23,960 bases of DNA, taken from IMG/VR virus record IMGVR_UViG_3300042904_000145, positions 1 to 23,960 of that record. One strand, written 5' to 3'. The stretch is from a virus. Position 1 is the first letter of the stretch. The number at the start of each line of letters is the position of its first letter. This document shows, piece after piece, positions 7,939 through 14,364 of the stretch. The position numbers were made by a program, and so were the translations under genes. A model generated the notes under the pieces. The model worked only from the letters and a program-made list of their open reading frames with translations. It was not told the DNA's origin and searched no databases.

Positions 7939-8976
7939 TTAGGTGGTGGGTGCCCGGTAGATGTCGCCGTCGTCGGAGTTGACCAGCACGACCTCAAGGA
8001 ACCCGGTGCCGTCGTCCGTGAGGACGGGGGCAGCCGTGACCTCGACGCCCGACAGGGTCTCCCCGGCGTCGATCTCGACCGGAGCCTCCGTGTACTGGAG
8101 CCTCTTGAGGTCCACCGAGATTGCATAGCGGTGGATACCCGTGATGATGGCACCCTGCGCGTTCAACTTGAGGCGCACGTCCTCCGGGCTGTCGAGCAGC
8201 GACCGGCGGTAGTGGTCCTCGATGTCCGCGGCGGGCGTGAAGGTGGCCTCCGGCTCGATGTTGCCCTCCGGAAGGTTCTCGACCTCCTTGGAACCCAGCA
8301 CGAACTGGTCCGTCACGATGTTGTTGTTGTAGTCCAGACCGAAGTCCAGAAGCGGTACCGTCGCCAGCGAACCCCCGCCAACTGCCATCTGTGCCGTGAC
8401 CACGTGGAACGGGAACTTCTTCGAGAGGTCCTGCGCCACGCCCGTCGGCTCGGTGGCCGTCTGGTCCAGCAGGTACCCCACGGCCCCCATGGTAAAGACC
8501 AGGTAGCCGTCATTGGCGATCTCAAGACTCAGTGAGTCTCCCTTGACCCCCACGTACTTGTCGACGATGTCGACCCCCTCGTCCGTACGGTTGACGGTCC
8601 AGATGGACGCGGGCAGCGGACCCGGGTTCCCCACCCGTATCGGGTTCCACGTGTGGGTGTAGACCCCGGGGTCTCCACCGCTGGGTGCCAGCGTCTCCAC
8701 GGTGACAGGCGGACCCATCACCATAGAGAGGAACAGGCCGAACGAGTTGGGACGTGCAGCCCCCTCGATGTCGCCCTCGTACACCCGGCCACCATACTCC
8801 TGTGCCGTCGGCGCACGGTTGCCCACCGTCTCGTCGTACTCCATGGTGTCTCGGCTGAGACCCAGCCCCTCGGTCGCCACAGGCGGCGAGATCAGGTTGC
8901 CGGCGGTGCCAGCCCGAGCCGTCTTCAACTGACCGTTTAACTGCAGTGCGCCATAGACGCGATCAGACTGACCCAT
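7939..8976 (-). CDS. major tail tube protein
   Basis: A 345-residue protein beginning MGQSDRVYGALQLNGQLK, probably the subunit that stacks into the tail tube. It lies between the neck/terminator genes and the tail chaperones, the standard place for this gene in siphoviruses. The sequence is beta-rich with alternating hydrophobic residues. It has an N-terminal Gly/Ala-rich arm, Pro/Gly-rich loops (residues ~70-115) and a C-terminal segment of about 70 residues (SLLDSPEDVRLKLNAQGAIITG onward) that looks like a separate beta domain. The ATG overlaps the stop of the gene upstream (TAATG) and has GAGGGGGATG just before it. Only one tail protein of this kind is present and no sheath gene follows, which argues for a non-contractile tail. 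The call rests on position, length and fold-like features rather than a diagnostic motif. Confidence 0.75.
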   Translation of the reverse strand: MGQSDRVYGALQLNGQLKTARAGTAGNLISPPVATEGLGLSRDTMEYDETVGNRAPTAQEYGGRVYEGDIEGAARPNSFGLFLSMVMGPPVTVETLAPSGGDPGVYTHTWNPIRVGNPGPLPASIWTVNRTDEGVDIVDKYVGVKGDSLSLEIANDGYLVFTMGAVGYLLDQTATEPTGVAQDLSKKFPFHVVTAQMAVGGGSLATVPLLDFGLDYNNNIVTDQFVLGSKEVENLPEGNIEPEATFTPAADIEDHYRRSLLDSPEDVRLKLNAQGAIITGIHRYAISVDLKRLQYTEAPVEIDAGETLSGVEVTAAPVLTDDGTGFLEVVLVNSDDGDIYRAPTT

Positions 8977-9272
8977 TATTCATCCCCCTCGTTCTCTTCG
9001 TTCTCGCCGGGACCACCGGATTTCAACTCCTGGTTGATCTCCTCCATGGTCTTCGGCCCCTCGTCGCCACGCTGGGCTTCGATCTGCTCCACGGGGCTGT
9101 CTTCACCCTCTTCGTTCCAGCCCTCGTACACGTCTAGGCTGTCCGCGGTCGCGAGGTCGACCTCGTAGGTCTTGCCCTTCTCGGCCCGTCGGTTGCCCTC
9201 GTTGAAGACCGCGATCTGATCGAAGACCAGTCCGTCGGGTCCCGTGTACACCATGTTCACTTTATCCGCCAT
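8976..9272 (-). CDS. small acidic protein next to the tail tube gene
   Basis: A 98-residue protein starting MADKVNMVYTGPDGLVFDQI. I chose ATG 9272 because AGGAGGGG lies 7 bases upstream; the in-frame GTG at 9278 would sit almost on top of that site. The first 55 residues look like a small beta domain (KTYEVDLATADSLDVYEGW). The rest is very acidic and probably disordered, ending GENEENEGDE. It overlaps both neighbours by a few bases and is surely co-translated with them. I do not recognise the family. Its place between a probable tail terminator and the tail tube suggests a neck or tail-completion role, or a small virion accessory, but this is inference from position only. Confidence 0.8.
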   Translation of the reverse strand: MADKVNMVYTGPDGLVFDQIAVFNEGNRRAEKGKTYEVDLATADSLDVYEGWNEEGEDSPVEQIEAQRGDEGPKTMEEINQELKSGGPGENEENEGDE

Positions 9273-9687
9273 ATTCACTCCCCTCCTCAGTGAAGACCGT
9301 GATTACCATCGGCTTCACGAGGTTTGTTCCCACGGAGAAGGCACGTCCGCCGTTCCCCAAGATTACGTTGTCCGCCAAACCTTCCAGTTGCGGATCGTTG
9401 TCCACCTTGGCCCGCAGAGCCACCAAGATCTCCAGCAACATCTGCATCGCGTCGCTGGCATCCTCCACCGAGAGGTAGATGTCAAAGAAGTAGTTGTAAC
9501 TAACTGCCTTGATTCCACCCGTCGCCTCGGGGCGACTGTCTGGCCAGTCGAACTCCAACACGCCCGCGGGCGAGTTGATCGTCGGAACCAGCGTGGCCTC
9601 GACCCGTCCCCGAAGGTGAGGGAGCGCGTTGAGCCACTCCTGCAGCTTCCTGTACACCGGTATGGCCGTTACCTCTGGCGCGTTCAC
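9262..9687 (-). CDS. probable tail terminator (tail completion) protein
   Basis: A 141-residue protein with an alternating alpha/beta pattern: an N-terminal helix (PVYRKLQEWLNALPHL), strands RVEATLVPTI and YNYFFDIYLSV, a central helix DASDAMQMLLEILVALRAKV, and a final strand MVITVFTE. This is like the small alpha/beta proteins that cap siphovirus tails at the neck. The start is GTG 9687, whose bases overlap the upstream stop (GTGA). The ribosome site is weak (AGAGAG), so translation is likely coupled. Position after the gp10-like gene and before the tail tube agrees with the usual order connector, gp10-like, terminator, tube. A different neck role cannot be excluded. Confidence 0.6.
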   Translation of the reverse strand: MNAPEVTAIPVYRKLQEWLNALPHLRGRVEATLVPTINSPAGVLEFDWPDSRPEATGGIKAVSYNYFFDIYLSVEDASDAMQMLLEILVALRAKVDNDPQLEGLADNVILGNGGRAFSVGTNLVKPMVITVFTEEGSEYGG

Positions 9688-10205
9688 GATGTGGCCAACT
9701 CTCTAGCGATCTCGCGCCGGATGTTGGCGAGGATCTCGGGCTTGCTGTCCTGCAGCGTCCGTCCCATGATCGGGTCCGGCTTCTGCCCCGGGTGGTACAC
9801 CGTTGACACCCGTCCCCTACGGGTGGCAAACTGTCGGCCTTCCCGTGTCCACCAGAAGTTCAAGTTTCCGGTGATGGGGCGTCCCCTGCCCGGTCCCAGT
9901 GATCTGGAGCCGGGGGCACGCTGACCGATAAACGGCCAGACGCCATACTCCGAACGGGCCGCGTTGGGCCGCCGGTTGAAGACGCTCAGGTTGAGATCCT
10001 GTCGGATCGTGGCCTGAAACCCCTCAGCGGTGTGGCCCGAACCCCGATGCTTGGCGTTCCACTGGGCCTTCACCCTCCCGAGCAGCATTTTAGCATTATC
10101 TTCTTGTGCGCGTCTAATTGCACGGTTTCTGTCAATCGTGGGCAGGTCATGCTTGACCTCGCTGCGCACCGTGGACTTGGTCCGGTAGGTTCTCCGGGAC
10201 GCCAT
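9684..10205 (-). CDS. HK97 gp10-like neck protein
   Basis: A 173-residue protein starting MASRRTYRTKSTVRSEVKHD. The start is ATG 10205, which overlaps the connector stop (TAATG) and is preceded by GGGGGAGGAAG; an in-frame extension to 10436 would run inside the connector gene and is rejected. It is basic at the N terminus, has a helix (IDRNRAIRRAQEDNAKMLLGRVKAQWN) and then a segment ending with DSKPEILANIRREIARELA. Proteins of the HK97 gp10 class, with an N-terminal helix, a beta core and a C-terminal helix, lie at this position in many siphoviruses and help join head and tail. The family call comes from layout and helix pattern, so it is moderate. Confidence 0.6.
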   Translation of the reverse strand: MASRRTYRTKSTVRSEVKHDLPTIDRNRAIRRAQEDNAKMLLGRVKAQWNAKHRGSGHTAEGFQATIRQDLNLSVFNRRPNAARSEYGVWPFIGQRAPGSRSLGPGRGRPITGNLNFWWTREGRQFATRRGRVSTVYHPGQKPDPIMGRTLQDSKPEILANIRREIARELATS

Positions 10206-10834
10206 TACTTCCTCCCCCGGGGCTTCTTCCACGACTTCAGCCCCTTGATGACCGCCGTCGGCAGCCGGTCGGGGACCACGAACTGGTCCACCGGACCCCC
10301 CAGCGCGTAGGTCTGGGTAAACTCGGCAATGCCCCCCTTGTACCAGAGTTGCACGGTACGGGCACACAGGTAGTCGATCTCCTTGGGCACCTTCGCCCAA
10401 CCCCAGTTGCCGTAGACCCTGACCCGCAGCGGCCACGAGTTGTACCCCTGTGGATACGGGCCGTTGAGGTTGACGGTGAACAGGTCCGCGTGCATGGGAG
10501 GCAACTTGGACGCGTCAACCGGCTGGGCGATCAGTAGGTACTCGCCCCGCTTGGGTATGCTGGACTCCGGCAGTGTTTCGTATGCCATCGCCAGACCGTT
10601 CGCGTCCAACACCGCGGTGATCTCGTTGATCTCGTCCAGGTACACGATTCGATCCCGGTAGATGAGAACCTGTCGGTCCTCCACCACAGGTGGAATAGTG
10701 AACAGTCGTCCCGTCTCCGAGCGAATGGCGTCGGAGGCGACCGGAATGAGGTAGTCGATGATGTCGTTGCGCTTGTCGCTGTCCTCCTGAAGCAGGAGGC
10801 GTACGTTATCCGTCGTTGTCAGGTTCTTGGCCAC
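10205..10834 (-). CDS. head-tail connector (adaptor) protein, gp6/gp15-like
   Basis: A 209-residue protein starting MAKNLTTTDNVRLLLQED. The N-terminal segment DNVRLLLQEDSDKRNDIIDYLIPVASDAI, followed by SETGRLF, is the helical signature of phage head-tail adaptors that bind under the portal (HK97 gp6, SPP1 gp15). A beta-rich middle part (RQVLIYRDRIVYLDEINEI) and a helical C terminus follow (PKEIDYLCARTVQLWYKGG), with a basic tail PRGRK. The start GTG 10834 has GAGGA 11 bases upstream. Its first 29 bases overlap the end of the small Cys-rich gene in another frame, and its stop overlaps the next ATG. Confidence 0.75.
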   Translation of the reverse strand: MAKNLTTTDNVRLLLQEDSDKRNDIIDYLIPVASDAIRSETGRLFTIPPVVEDRQVLIYRDRIVYLDEINEITAVLDANGLAMAYETLPESSIPKRGEYLLIAQPVDASKLPPMHADLFTVNLNGPYPQGYNSWPLRVRVYGNWGWAKVPKEIDYLCARTVQLWYKGGIAEFTQTYALGGPVDQFVVPDRLPTAVIKGLKSWKKPRGRK

Positions 10835-10979
10835 GGTCGTCGGCTTCCTCGTTGGAGTCGTCCCCTAGTTTCTGGGGGCGCTTCTGTGCCGGCGTTTCCG
10901 CCGTTACCACCTTGGTATCGTAGAAAGCACCCCCGCCTTTGCAGGGGCACTCTCCACTAGGTCCAGCACACTTGCACAC
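10806..10979 (-). CDS. small Cys-rich protein between capsid and connector genes
   Basis: A 57-residue frame beginning VCKCAGPSGECPCKGGGAF (GTG start at 10979) and ending in an acidic tail. Two C-x-C pairs (CKC and CPC) separated by six residues could bind a metal ion or be disulphide linked; the rest is hydrophilic (QKRPQKLGDDSNEEADD). GAGG lies 8 bases before the GTG, within the end of the previous gene, and the spacing to that stop is 3 bases. The 3' end overlaps the connector start by 29 bases. Its gap-filling position, ribosome site and coherent composition support a real gene. I do not recognise the family; a minor head or neck component is possible. Confidence 0.6.
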   Translation of the reverse strand: MCKCAGPSGECPCKGGGAFYDTKVVTAETPAQKRPQKLGDDSNEEADDRGQEPDNDG

Positions 10980-10982
10980 GAA

Positions 10983-11450
10983 CTATGCCTCGTCGTCGTC
11001 GCTGGACGGACCCGAGGACGCGGCGTCCGGGGCCGCCTCTTCACGAGCCTGACGCCTGTCGGGGTAGGCCCCCTCGTAGGCGCGCTGCCTCAGCGAACGC
11101 TGTGGCTCGCTGTCGACCTCGCGCCTGCCCACGGCGTCGGAGACGTCGGTGTCCCCGTGAGGCGAGTTGTTGGAGGCGTTGGCGTCGCCGAACTTCATCC
11201 CCAGCGAACTGGAGTACCGCCAAGAGTTGTCAACTTCCTTCTCCTGAACGGCCCTGTCGGACTCCTCGGCGGCACGCTGGTTGGCGGCCTCCTGATCTTC
11301 CTCGTTGACGTACTCGGCCTTGCCCTGCCCAACGAGCTCGTCGGCGCTGTCGTCGGAGGCGGTGACCTCCTGCATGCCGAAGGTAAAGTTGGCGTTGCCG
11401 TCCTTGTCCACGTAGGGCGAGTCCACCTTCACAAATATGTCTTTGCTCAT
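10983..11450 (-). CDS. acidic hydrophilic protein downstream of the capsid gene
   Basis: A 155-residue protein starting MSKDIFVKVDSPYVDKDG. The start is ATG 11450 with GGAG 6 bases upstream; an in-frame extension to 11498 passes through a stem-loop and is rejected. The first 60 residues look like a small folded domain with strands (NFTFGMQEVTA) and a VGQGKAEYV turn. The remainder is a charged, low-complexity segment (EEDQEAANQRAAEESDRAVQ) ending SSGPSSDDDEA. It is separated from the capsid gene by a hairpin, so its level may be lower than capsid protein. Many phages carry a head decoration or connector-associated protein here, but nothing in the sequence proves that. Confidence 0.75.
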   Translation of the reverse strand: MSKDIFVKVDSPYVDKDGNANFTFGMQEVTASDDSADELVGQGKAEYVNEEDQEAANQRAAEESDRAVQEKEVDNSWRYSSSLGMKFGDANASNNSPHGDTDVSDAVGRREVDSEPQRSLRQRAYEGAYPDRRQAREEAAPDAASSGPSSDDDEA

Positions 11451-11472
11451 GTTCTGCTCCTGTGTTCCGGGA

Positions 11473-11496
11473 GGTGAGGGGGCGCACCCCCTCACC
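11473..11496 (-). terminator. stem-loop between capsid gene and downstream gene
   Basis: On the minus strand GGTGAGGGGG-TGCG-CCCCCTCACC forms a perfect 10-bp stem with a 4-base loop, 14 bases after the capsid stop. No T run follows. It may be a partial terminator, or a 3' stabiliser or processing site that lets capsid protein be made in excess of the genes below. Confidence 0.55.
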
Positions 11497-11510
11497 ATGC
11501 TTGTCCCTGT

Positions 11511-12983
11511 TTAGTTGAAGGTTCCCTTGACGAAAGCCTGCGGACGGATCGGAGCCGAACCCAGCCTTTCCTCGGCCAAGATGGCCACCATGTTCGAGGT
11601 AAAGAAATCCTTGTGCTGGTCCGCGATGCGCACGTTGGCGTCCTCGCGGTTGAGCAGGTAGACGCCCCGGTCGAAGGCACCCATGAGGAACTCTCCCTGA
11701 CGGATGGAGGTGGTCACGCGAACGTTGAGCCTCCACAGCCTCTCGACGCCACCCTCGACGACGGTCACCCACACGTAGTGGTTGTCCGTGCCCTTGGCGA
11801 GCTCGATCTCCTGCCAGTCGTAGGGGTTGACCAGGAACGCGCTCGGCGGGAACTGCGACACCTGCGCCCTCGTGATGGCCCTGCGCACGTGGTCCAACCT
11901 CCAGACGCCGTTGGCGTCCTTGGTGCCCGCGAAGTTCGGGTGAACCTGCGTGTCGGCAAGGTTCATGATGCCGCGGAGGTTCGGGCTGGTGCCGTTGCCG
12001 TAGAGCAACTGCAACTCGACGCTGAGGTCGAGGCCCGAGAGCAGCCTGTTGTTGATCAGACCCTGCAGCTGCGGGGCATCCGCCAAGGTCTGCCTGTGGG
12101 CCACCATGTAGTGGGCCACAGTTCCGATCGGGTAGGACTCTTCCGTGAAGCCGAGCAGTGAGGCCTCGGGCTTCTGGGCACCATGCGGCGTCATGCCGAT
12201 GGCCTCGGCGGTGACGGGGTCACCAGCGGCGAAGGCCGTGCCCGTGGCCGCCGTTATCGTGACCACGCGAGTGGTCTGGTTGATGGCCGATATGATCTTG
12301 GACACCGTGTTTTCGGGGTCCGCGGCGGGTGCCAGGAATATCTCCTGACCGACGAACAGTCCCGCGGTCGACTTGACCGTGATGGTGGTGGCGCTCGACA
12401 GTGCCGGCGCGTCCAACTCGGTGTAGAGGTTCGCGTACCCCAGTTCCTTGATGTAGGACACGGTGTCGGAGTTCGTGCGAATCGTCGGTATCAACTGACG
12501 GATGTCGTTGACGCGCTCCGGCCCCTCGATGACGCCCAACTCCTGCGGCTGGATGAGGTGACCCATCTGGCCGTACGCCGGACCCTCGTCGCTGGTCAGC
12601 GTCTTGGTGAACCCGCCGAAGCCCTCAAAGGCTATCTGGTCGGACTCGCCACGAGCGCCACGCTTGATGAACCGCTGAAACTCGTCGGACTGCACGACCT
12701 CGGCGCCCACGTTCTTGCGGTGCGCGCTGCCGGGTAGCACGCGGCCACCCTCGGCCTTCATCTCGTTGAGCTCCCTAGTGATCTCTTCCTGCTGCTTGAC
12801 CAAGTCTTCCATCTTGGAGTTGTACTCCTGGATGCTCTCGGCCACGGACTCGTCGATGCTTGAACGAAGCCCCTTCTGGACCTCGCCGATCTGCCTCTCC
12901 TGGTCCTTGACGACCTCTTTCAGTTCGGAGGCCGTGTTCTGAAACTCCTTGATTATTTCGTTCTTGGTTTCCTCAAGACCCAT
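11511..12983 (-). CDS. major capsid protein, HK97 fold, with N-terminal delta-like coiled coil
   Basis: A 490-residue capsid protein; the ATG has AGGAGA upstream. Residues 1-80 are a charged coiled coil (MGLEETKNEIIKEFQ ... ITRELNEMKAEGG) that should act as a built-in scaffold and be removed by the adjacent protease. The mature shell domain begins near residue 90. Typical HK97-family features follow: the IRQLIPTIRTNSDTVSYIKE strand, GAQKPEASLLGFT, HYMVAHRQTLADAP, GNGTSPNLRGIM and SAFLVNPYDWQEIELAKG. Residues ~195-262 (TTITVKSTAGLFVGQ ... TGTAFAAGDPVTAEAIG) appear to be an added beta-rich segment in the E-loop region. No separate scaffold gene is present, consistent with the built-in one. Confidence 0.92.
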   Translation of the reverse strand: MGLEETKNEIIKEFQNTASELKEVVKDQERQIGEVQKGLRSSIDESVAESIQEYNSKMEDLVKQQEEITRELNEMKAEGGRVLPGSAHRKNVGAEVVQSDEFQRFIKRGARGESDQIAFEGFGGFTKTLTSDEGPAYGQMGHLIQPQELGVIEGPERVNDIRQLIPTIRTNSDTVSYIKELGYANLYTELDAPALSSATTITVKSTAGLFVGQEIFLAPAADPENTVSKIISAINQTTRVVTITAATGTAFAAGDPVTAEAIGMTPHGAQKPEASLLGFTEESYPIGTVAHYMVAHRQTLADAPQLQGLINNRLLSGLDLSVELQLLYGNGTSPNLRGIMNLADTQVHPNFAGTKDANGVWRLDHVRRAITRAQVSQFPPSAFLVNPYDWQEIELAKGTDNHYVWVTVVEGGVERLWRLNVRVTTSIRQGEFLMGAFDRGVYLLNREDANVRIADQHKDFFTSNMVAILAEERLGSAPIRPQAFVKGTFN

Positions 12984-12996
12984 GTTCTCTCTCCTG

Positions 12997-13782
12997 CTAC
13001 TTTATGCCCAGCAGCGCACTGCCCAGGTACAATTCACCCAACACGTCCTGAAGCGCCTTCGCCTCGTCCGCGTCGTCTTGCGGCGGCTCCTGCCTCCCCC
13101 GAGTGCCTTCCAGCGGCTCGGAGTGGGCCTTGAGTGCCCTCTTCTCTTCGTCGGTTCCGAACAACAGCGTCCGTGCCTTTATCAGGGACTCGATGACCTC
13201 GTCAAGGTCTCGCGGGTCCACGGTGTCCAGCACGTCCTTCATGACGTCCGCCTGCTTGAGCAGGGTGTCCTTGCCGAAGGACTTGACTAGCGTCGCCACC
13301 TGTTGGTGCTTGGCGACGCTGCTGATGATCGCTTCCTCGTTGGCGGGGAACATCACGGGGGAGAACTCCATCAACTTGGCCTCGGTGATGTGGCGAGTCC
13401 AGTTGTCCTCCTCGAACCATGCCTTGCCCTCGGGAATCCGAAAGCCGACCGACATGGTCTTGACCACGCCATCTCGCATGTACACGAGACGGTCCTTGTT
13501 CTCGTGGGTGTCGGACGCCTGCCCGACTACATAGAGTCCATGGTCGTCCTCGTGGAGTTCCAGGGGCATCCCGAAGGGTTCCATGTGTCCCCATAGCACC
13601 TTGATGTCGTTGGAGCCGTTGGGACCACGCTCCGCAATGCTCTTGCGGTAGCACCCCTTCTCCATGATGTCATCAACCAAGTCCTTGTTACCAAAGGTAC
13701 TGGCGTACCCCTCAAACTGCCGTTCCCCAAGATTTACCTTGCACTCAAAGGGCAGGCTCTTGGTAATCACACCACTGTTCAA
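12997..13782 (-). CDS. HK97-type prohead maturation protease
   Basis: A 261-residue serine protease of the HK97 prohead protease family (herpesvirus assemblin-like fold). Visible signatures are FEGYASTFGNKDLVDDIMEKG near residue 23, the LWGH His motif (~63-66), EDDHGLYVVGQA, the Ser motif KTMSVGFRIPEG (~108-119), and LMEFSPVMFPANEEA. The His and Ser are the expected catalytic residues. The C-terminal third is charged and helical. It should cleave the capsid protein's N-terminal coiled coil inside the prohead. The start is TTG 13782 with AGGGG 5 bases upstream; the capsid gene follows after 13 bases. A structured leader and a promoter-like sequence lie upstream, so it begins a new transcription unit with the capsid gene. 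Confidence 0.92.
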   Translation of the reverse strand: MNSGVITKSLPFECKVNLGERQFEGYASTFGNKDLVDDIMEKGCYRKSIAERGPNGSNDIKVLWGHMEPFGMPLELHEDDHGLYVVGQASDTHENKDRLVYMRDGVVKTMSVGFRIPEGKAWFEEDNWTRHITEAKLMEFSPVMFPANEEAIISSVAKHQQVATLVKSFGKDTLLKQADVMKDVLDTVDPRDLDEVIESLIKARTLLFGTDEEKRALKAHSEPLEGTRGRQEPPQDDADEAKALQDVLGELYLGSALLGIK

Positions 13783-13802
13783 GATTTCCCCTAGTAGTTA
13801 AG

Positions 13803-13843
13803 TGGATGAATCCCCTGCACGACCGTGCAGAGGCATTCGTCCA
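13803..13843 (-). promoter_or_regulatory. long imperfect stem-loop in the protease/capsid leader
   Basis: In the minus-strand RNA an inner stem CCTCTGCAC-GGTC-GTGCAGGGG (9 bp, one G-U) is stacked on an outer stem TGGACGAAT / ATTCATCCA (one mismatch, one bulge). It ends 20 bases before the TTG start of the protease gene. It may control translation or be an RNA processing site. Confidence 0.5.
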
Positions 13844-13857
13844 TCCCATCCCCCATA

Positions 13858-13875
13858 CATGGTTCCCCAACCATG
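13858..13875 (-). promoter_or_regulatory. 5'-end stem-loop of the protease/capsid transcript
   Basis: CATGGTT-GGGG-AACCATG on the minus strand is a perfect 7-bp stem with a 4-base loop. It would lie at or next to the start of RNA made from the promoter at 13912-13883. A stem at the 5' end commonly protects mRNA from decay. Confidence 0.5.
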
Positions 13876-13882
13876 CGAAGCA

Positions 13883-13912
13883 AGCATACCACACCACAAA
13901 TGATCTGCGCAA
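13883..13912 (-). promoter_or_regulatory. possible promoter for protease and capsid genes
   Basis: On the minus strand TTGCGC (13912-13907) is followed after 18 bases by TATGCT (13888-13883), preceded by TGG as in an extended -10 box. It sits just after the terminator at 13938-13919 and before the leader stem-loops. The match is fair, not strong; the context helps. Confidence 0.4.
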
Positions 13913-13918
13913 CAAAAG

Positions 13919-13938
13919 ACCCCCACTGGGGTGGGGGT
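13919..13938 (-). terminator. intrinsic terminator after the CsbD-like gene
   Basis: On the minus strand ACCCCCAC-CCCA-GTGGGGGT is a perfect 8-bp stem followed by CTTTTGTTG. Just before it (13960-13941) is a second hairpin, TCGCTC-ACCGTAAC-GAGCGA. Together they lie 16-57 bases after the stop of the CsbD-like gene and separate the early head genes from the protease/capsid unit. Confidence 0.75.
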
Positions 13939-13975
13939 AATCGCTCGTTACGGTGAGCGAGCCGAATGAAGTGTA

Positions 13976-14182
13976 CTACCCGCCGAGCAGCTTGCCCAGC
14001 GGGTTGTCCTTCGCCCTGGCCTCGCGCTCGGCACGCTCCGCGGCCTTTTCCTTCTCCTTGGCCTTTTTCTTGGCGTCGGCGTCAGCCCAACGCTGCTCCG
14101 CCTTGCCCTCGGCCTTCCTGTCCTCGTCGCCGATTATGGCGCCGTAGGCCTCCTTGGCCTTGCCTGAAGTTTTATCGCTCAT
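13976..14182 (-). CDS. CsbD-like small protein
   Basis: A 68-residue protein starting MSDKTSGKAKEAYGAIIGDE and continuing DRKAEGKAEQ. This is the CsbD family pattern (DK-x-x-GK-x-KEA-x-G-x-x-x-x-D-x-x-x-x-x-EGK), known from bacterial general-stress proteins. The second half is an almost pure Lys/Glu/Ala helix (AKEKEKAAERAEREARAKD) ending NPLGKLLGG, unusual for bacterial members. AAAGGAGAGG lies before the ATG. It sits alone between two terminators, downstream of the 33-residue basic peptide. What a CsbD-like protein does in a phage is unknown; a charged helical protein at this position could be a small internal head or assembly protein. The family call is good and the function is open. Confidence 0.8.
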   Translation of the reverse strand: MSDKTSGKAKEAYGAIIGDEDRKAEGKAEQRWADADAKKKAKEKEKAAERAEREARAKDNPLGKLLGG

Positions 14183-14198
14183 ACTGCCTCTCCTTTAC

Positions 14199-14227
14199 AA
14201 AAACCTTCTATTTAACTGAAGGTTTTT
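14199..14227 (-). terminator. intrinsic terminator after the basic-peptide gene
   Basis: On the minus strand AAAAACCTTC, a 9-base loop, then GAAGGTTTTT forms a 10-bp A/T-ended stem with a T run built into the stem. The stem begins within the stop codon of the 33-residue peptide gene (14228-14226) and ends about 5 bases before the Shine-Dalgarno of the CsbD-like gene. It should work in both directions and probably lets some transcription through. Confidence 0.75.
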
Positions 14228-14327
14228 ACCGCTTGTTCTTGCCACGCTTGCTGCGCTTACCGCCGCGGCTCCCGCCGTTGCGCATCCGAGCGCGACCATA
14301 CCGGCTGATCTTCCGCTTGGTCTCCAT
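14226..14327 (-). CDS. 33-residue very basic peptide
   Basis: A short frame starting METKRKISRYGRARMRNGG and continuing with Ser/Gly/Arg/Lys to a KNKR end. Close to half of its residues are Lys or Arg and there are only two acidic residues... in fact a single Glu near the start. GGGGGTGAG sits directly before the ATG, and a terminator begins at its stop codon, so it looks like a real, separately punctuated gene. The composition suggests binding to DNA or RNA, or to acidic capsid surfaces, and is reminiscent of small ribosomal proteins and DNA-condensing peptides. I do not recognise a family. It lies between the Ntn hydrolase and the CsbD-like gene within the head operon. Confidence 0.65.
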   Translation of the reverse strand: METKRKISRYGRARMRNGGSRGGKRSKRGKNKR

Positions 14328-14364
14328 TACTCACCCCCTATTGCCTTTACGTAAAAGGATCTCA

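Noticed and set aside
10206-10436. Upstream extension of the gp10-like protein to 10436
   Set aside because: The added 77 residues lie inside the connector gene in another frame and have a Gly/Arg/Pro shadow composition. ATG 10205 has GGGGGAGGAAG and overlaps the connector stop.
13874-13885. TGCGAAGCAAGC shared with the leader at 23413-23424
   Set aside because: One 12-base match is expected by chance in a window this size. The two copies sit in different contexts and transcribed strands.
14344-14358. Dyad CCTTTACGTAAAAGG after the Ntn hydrolase gene
   Set aside because: The stem is short and A/T-rich with no T run. It is too weak to call a terminator or operator.
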